Source: Diphasiastrum complanatum
Lineage: Eukaryota > Streptophyta > Lycopodiopsida > Lycopodiales > Lycopodiaceae
DNA: 64,000 nucleotides
Assembly (NCBI GenBank): GCA_029204225.1
Contig: CM055100.1
Coordinates: 3,259,089 to 3,323,088, forward strand
Direction: 5' to 3'
Position 1 is the first letter of the stretch. Each line of letters starts with the position of its first letter. The position numbers and the translations under genes were made by a program. Under the pieces are notes generated by a model that saw nothing but the letters and a program-made list of their open reading frames with translations, was not told the DNA's origin and ran no database searches. Positions 60,787 through 64,000 of the stretch are shown here, piece after piece.

Positions 60787-60888
60787 GTGATAAGCTAACC
60801 TTTCATAGCATGTTGGTTGACTCCTGGTATGTTGGTTTCATTTCTTGATAGAGTTGTCTCCCTGACATGCCAATTTCAAACCTTGCAG
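60787..60888 (+). other. intron 3 of the hAT transposase
   Basis: GTGATAAG at 60,787 to CTTGCAG at 60,888, 102 bp, phase 0 between Gln and Thr (ITSALQ + TKISDLERQ). Confidence 0.75.
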
Positions 60889-62468
60889 ACGAAGATATCT
60901 GATTTGGAGCGCCAGGTTGACTTGCCTACGGACAGCACCCATCCCATGCCTGCAGATGACCTGGGCACACAGTTGATGGCAGAGAGAGAGAGGGAGCTTG
61001 CCGAGATGAGAGAGAGAGAGCTTGGGCTTGAGCACAGAGAGCCTCCATTGTACGAGGCAGATGATCCAGTGTCAGAGGATGATCAGGATGAGGATGAGCC
61101 CATTCGGGTTGTGTTCGCCAGATCAGAGCGGGATGAGGCATATGATATAGGTGTTGGGCACACGCCTAGAGCAGGGGTCACAGGTGCATCACGTGGTAGA
61201 GGTGGGACACATGCCACAGATTATACCGGGAGACGGGCAGGGCACACAGGGGGGGCCAGTGGCATACCTTCTTATGTTGATATGATGGAGGAGGCTCTTG
61301 ATAGGGGGCAGAGTGATTGGGGTTTACCTTCCGCAGCTGCTTGGATGCGTGCATCACAGAGCCATAGGCATTTCTATGACAGCACACCAGAGGAGTCACC
61401 AGATGACTTTGATTGTACCGATTGGGAGGCCATGCAGGGTCCTCATGGTGCACAGGATGAGGCACGGGATGTTCCAGAGGATGGTGCTCATGATGAGTCC
61501 CAGAGCCCAGAGCATTTGTATTCGGATGCCCAGCTGGACGACTTGATTGCAGACTTGGATTCAGAGGCCCAGCAGATGCCGAGCGTCAGGGCACCCCCAT
61601 CCTCTCTAGCCAGCATGCCCTACACAGAGTCTCAGCCAGAGCAGCTACACGAGGTGCCTGCAGTTCCTCCAGTTCCTCAGAGGGTGTATGTGTGCCGCAC
61701 AGCACCTCCAGTGCCACCGATACCGTTGAGGCCTACAGCCCCTTCATCGCCATCCACTTTTGCAGCAGCAGGTCTCCATGGCAGGCCACCATCTGTGCCC
61801 AGATCTTCTCTTGCAGCACCCACATCTACAGACGCTCCTCCAGTGGCAGCACCCACAGCACATCCTCCTCCATTGGCAGCACCCACAGCACCGGCTCCTC
61901 CTTTGGGAGCACCCCCAGCACATCCTCCTCCTTTGGCAGCACCCAGGATGTACCAGTACCGTCCACCACAACGCCCCTTTCAGTACTTATCGCCGCTGTA
62001 CTTGCCTCCTACAGGGACGGCCCCTCCGCATCTAGTTCCTCCACCAGCAGCAGGCCCACGGGCACACACTCCTCGGACCTATCCTCCACTATCAGCTGCA
62101 CATGGACACCCATCTTTAGCTACTCTATCCTAGCCGGTCGCAGCTTGGGCTCAGCCTAGTCAGCCAGGTGATCTGCATGGGGGTGATGAGGCATTGACGG
62201 CTCCCCTCGTCCGCAAGAAGCCAGGAAGGCCCAAGGGGCACCGAACAAGAAAGGCAGGGCACAGAAACTGCCAGGGAATAGAGGACGACCTCGCAGGGCT
62301 CCAGTTGCTGGTAGAGGTGCAGTATTACAGCCAGCTGTAGCAGGTGTTGTTGGTTTAGCCTGCTTGGGGGCTGATGCGGAGGCAGATTGGGAGGATGAGG
62401 ATGACGACTCTTCCCCCTCGGATACACAGCCCATGCCAGTACCAGACAGACATAGATATCAGTTGTGA

Positions 62469-63030
62469 GAGTCAGCTCGAGGCCCTGAGTTGTCTCCGGA
62501 GCATTCATCTGAGTTTGAGGCAGAGCATTGATTGTAGCTCCGTCACTTTATTTTTAGCAGTTTGATATCATGTTCCATGTTTGGCGGCCATATGGTCGAA
62601 CACTGTATTCAGACCATTTTTCATATTATATCTAGTGTTGGACGTATTCAATTCACTGCACAATGTGTATTTGTCAATTTGTAATTGTGATGTTCTACTT
62701 GCAGTTTTACTTCAAATGGTGTGTGCGTGTTTTCAATTCGTTTTCAGTACAGAGTTTGAGAGCATATGCAGAACACAGAAATACAACCCCCCTGATAGCA
62801 TTTCATAATCACATACATCAGATTGCAATACACAAGGCACGCATTGCACAAAAAGCACACCGTACATTAATTCATCAGATGTATCAAAATTACAATACGT
62901 ATTCCCGCCGCATACGGCTGGGGCTGTTCTTTACACCATGCTAGACACTAAATACTGCCTCATCTACTGATGAACATTACATAACAACAGTCAGCCACAT
63001 ACGGCTAGACCCCATCTATGCTAAACATTC
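62469..63030. other. region between the hAT gene and the minus ORF
   Basis: AT-richer than both neighbours, with no coding frame longer than about 90 codons and none with domains. Expected to hold both 3' ends. No terminal inverted repeat was recognised here. Confidence 0.45.
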
Positions 63031-63375
63031 CTATGGATCCTCCACTGACTCCTCACCCTCATCAGGTGCATTGTTCTGACGCTCTCGCTCTGCCTCCCGG
63101 TTAGCCCGTGTTGCCTCCTGGTCAGCCCGACGGCGGGCAGCTCTTTCCCTGACCATGATGAGCTGCCGTCGTGTGAAGTTCATTCCGATCTGCTCATCCA
63201 AATCCAGCTCGACAGCGGGGGCGGGGGCCACAGCGGGGGTGGGGATCTGCAGCTCTGGGTGTCTCTGCCGAGTCTCTCGCAGCATCTCTGCAATGTCTGC
63301 CTCTTGCTTCCGATGCCTTTCGTTGTGCCTTCGGACATCTTCCTCGAGCTTCCTCCTGGCTTCGCCCTCCGCCAT
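63031..63375 (-). CDS. small charged coiled-coil protein of unknown function
   Basis: An uninterrupted minus-strand frame of 114 codons from MAEGEARRKLEED. It is highly helical and charged: KLEEDVRRHNERHRKQEADI, then a Pro/Ala linker (TPAVAPAPAVE), then MNFTRRQLIMVRERAARRR and a Glu-rich end. GC-rich like the hAT gene and unlike the AT-rich elements elsewhere. It converges on the transposase gene. It could be a second gene of the same transposon, an exon of a larger minus-strand gene, or a chance ORF in GC-rich DNA. No family recognised. Confidence 0.45.
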   Translation of the reverse strand: MAEGEARRKLEEDVRRHNERHRKQEADIAEMLRETRQRHPELQIPTPAVAPAPAVELDLDEQIGMNFTRRQLIMVRERAARRRADQEATRANREAERERQNNAPDEGEESVEDP

Positions 63376-63399
63376 CTCACGACACCCTGTTGCTCGAAA

Positions 63400-63600
63400 T
63401 GACCCTCACAGCCTCTCACAGCCTCTCAATGGCTCTCACTGGCTCTCTCACAGCCCCCTCTCACAGCCTCTCACTCGGTCTGTCACACAGCCCCTCACAA
63501 TGCCTCTCTCTCACAGCCTCCCACTGGCTCTCCCTCACAGCTTCTCACAATGCCTCTCACCCCCTCTCACTGGCTCTCTCACTGTCTCGTGAGTGCCTAT
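63400..63600. repeat. degenerate TCTCACAGCC / TCTCACTGGC repeat tract
   Basis: Repeats of about 10 bp (CTCTCACAGC, CTCTCACTGG) with frequent variation over 200 bp, directly upstream of the minus-strand ORF. Confidence 0.8.
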
Positions 63601-63649
63601 TTAACCCCACAGCCTGTTTCCCAATTTGCTTTTGTTGATGATCCCATGT

Positions 63650-63895
63650 GCTACTGTACCTGCCCCATGTGCTAATCCCCCACATGCTGCACTACGATTG
63701 GGTCCATGGTCTGCTCCTCCACAGTGCCCATGTGACGGTGTACCTGTCCGGATGTATTGCTCTCCCACATGCTGCACTCCAATTGGGTCCATGGTCTGCT
63801 CCTCCACAGTGCCCATGTGCTACTGTACCTGCCCCATGTATTGCTCCCCCACATGCCGCACTTCGATTGGGTCTGCTCTCCCACAGTGCCCCCAG
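63650..63895. repeat. three-unit 84-bp tandem repeat
   Basis: Units at 63,650-63,733, 63,734-63,818 and 63,819-63,895 (last one shortened). Each has GTACCTG, a CCCACATGC(T/C)GCACT block, then GATTGGGTC and TGCTC(T/C)(T/C)CCACAGTGCCC. It may be subterminal repeat of the hAT element; the sequence after it (to 64,000) ends in poly(T) and poly(A) runs. Confidence 0.88.
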
Positions 63896-64000
63896 TACAG
63901 TCCCCATGTACAGTAACATCTTAGTTTTTACCTAGTTTTAGCCTGTTAAAAGGGTTTTTTTTTGTTTAAAAAAAAAATAATAAAAAATATTATTTTTGTG

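Larger units (their letters stand above)
58407..62468 (+). pseudogene. hAT-family transposase with introns and an AT-hook C-terminal extension
   Basis: The start at 58,407 (MSVPVRQRLLDTYGPRL) is uncertain; a slip near 58,700 joins a Pro/Ser-rich linker in the next frame. The DUF659-type core carries PFAITDSEPFRRAF, GCSIMSDGWTDVRRRPI, and after a G7 slip (59,445) AEFMFDVIRSS, VVTDNATNC and YAAHGIDLL. A TAG lies at 59,832. Exon ends: 60,085|60,200, 60,545|60,625, 60,786|60,889, all phase-consistent. The C-terminal dimerisation block is QRLALRVLSQ + DYAASVCERNWSTWALIHTR. A long tail of acidic and then Pro/Ala-rich sequence follows (TAG at 62,131). After one more slip it ends in two AT-hooks (KKPGRPKG at about 62,215 and NRGRPRRAP at about 62,277), with a stop at 62,466. 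hAT transposases cut and paste DNA with a D,D,E core; this copy has at least three slips and two stops. Confidence 0.8.

Noticed and set aside
63400-63600. Possible CRISPR-like spacing of short repeats
   Set aside because: Repeats are degenerate and contiguous with no spacers of constant length, and the genome is eukaryotic.
63648-63935. Cys- and His-rich frames on both strands near the window end, which look like repeat proteins
   Set aside because: They follow the 84-bp tandem repeat in several frames at once, which is expected from the repeat and not from selection on protein.

Overview
The window looks like nuclear DNA of a land plant with a large, repeat-rich genome. Nearly everything that can be recognised is transposable element: Ty1/copia and Ty3/gypsy LTR retrotransposons with plant-type tRNA-Met primer sites (TGGTATCAGAGC), one long LINE family in at least six pieces, and one hAT-type DNA transposon with introns. 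The only recognisable host gene is a set of six clean exons at 36,988-38,288 (+). They read as the N-terminal domain and first coiled coil of CEP104, a ciliary-tip protein. I infer a lineage that still makes motile sperm (fern, lycophyte, bryophyte, cycad or Ginkgo); the repeat load and sparse gene content suggest a fern. No species can be named from the sequence alone.

Layout. 0-2.7 kb: remnant of an unclassified element (B, minus). 2.7-12.4 kb: a fold-back structure. Two copies of another unclassified element (A), with an LTR-like end and a coiled-coil ORF, face outward, and a truncated copia (8.0-5.3 kb, minus) lies between them, fused in frame to one A copy. 12.4-13.1 kb: LINE fragment (+). 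13.2-18.5 kb: decayed copia with both LTRs (+). 18.5-23.6 kb: LINE pieces (minus), (GA)n tracts and unassigned DNA. 23.6-27.6 kb: a fairly young chromovirus (gypsy with chromodomain, minus). 27.7-31.15 kb: two LINE copies in tandem (minus) ending at a 106-bp (GA)n. 31.7-34.5 kb: gypsy fragment and a solo copia LTR. 34.5-39.4 kb: mostly low-copy DNA containing the CEP104 exons. 39.4-58.3 kb: nested insertions. 58.4-62.5 kb: hAT transposase pseudogene (+), facing a short clean ORF on the minus strand at 63.0-63.4 kb and tandem repeats to the end.

The 39.4-58.3 kb block can be read as four layers. A minus-strand gypsy (about 41.0-44.6 kb, continuing at 57.87-58.33 kb) was split by a copia whose target duplication is GGGGG (44,620-44,624 and 57,861-57,865). 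The copia's 5' LTR was split by a LINE (49,139-49,239 and 55,580-56,970). The LINE's 5' UTR was split by a 6,340-bp plus-strand gypsy flanked by GCTGC, with two 465-bp LTRs. If the CEP104 gene is intact, this whole block sits in one intron of more than 25 kb.

The least explained material is the A/B pair of elements, which carry long coiled-coil ORFs I cannot assign. Next come the LINE family's repeated association with CT/GA microsatellites, the hAT transposase with an AT-hook tail, and short palindrome arrays in two copia LTR families. All assignments come from reading motifs by eye; no database search was done.
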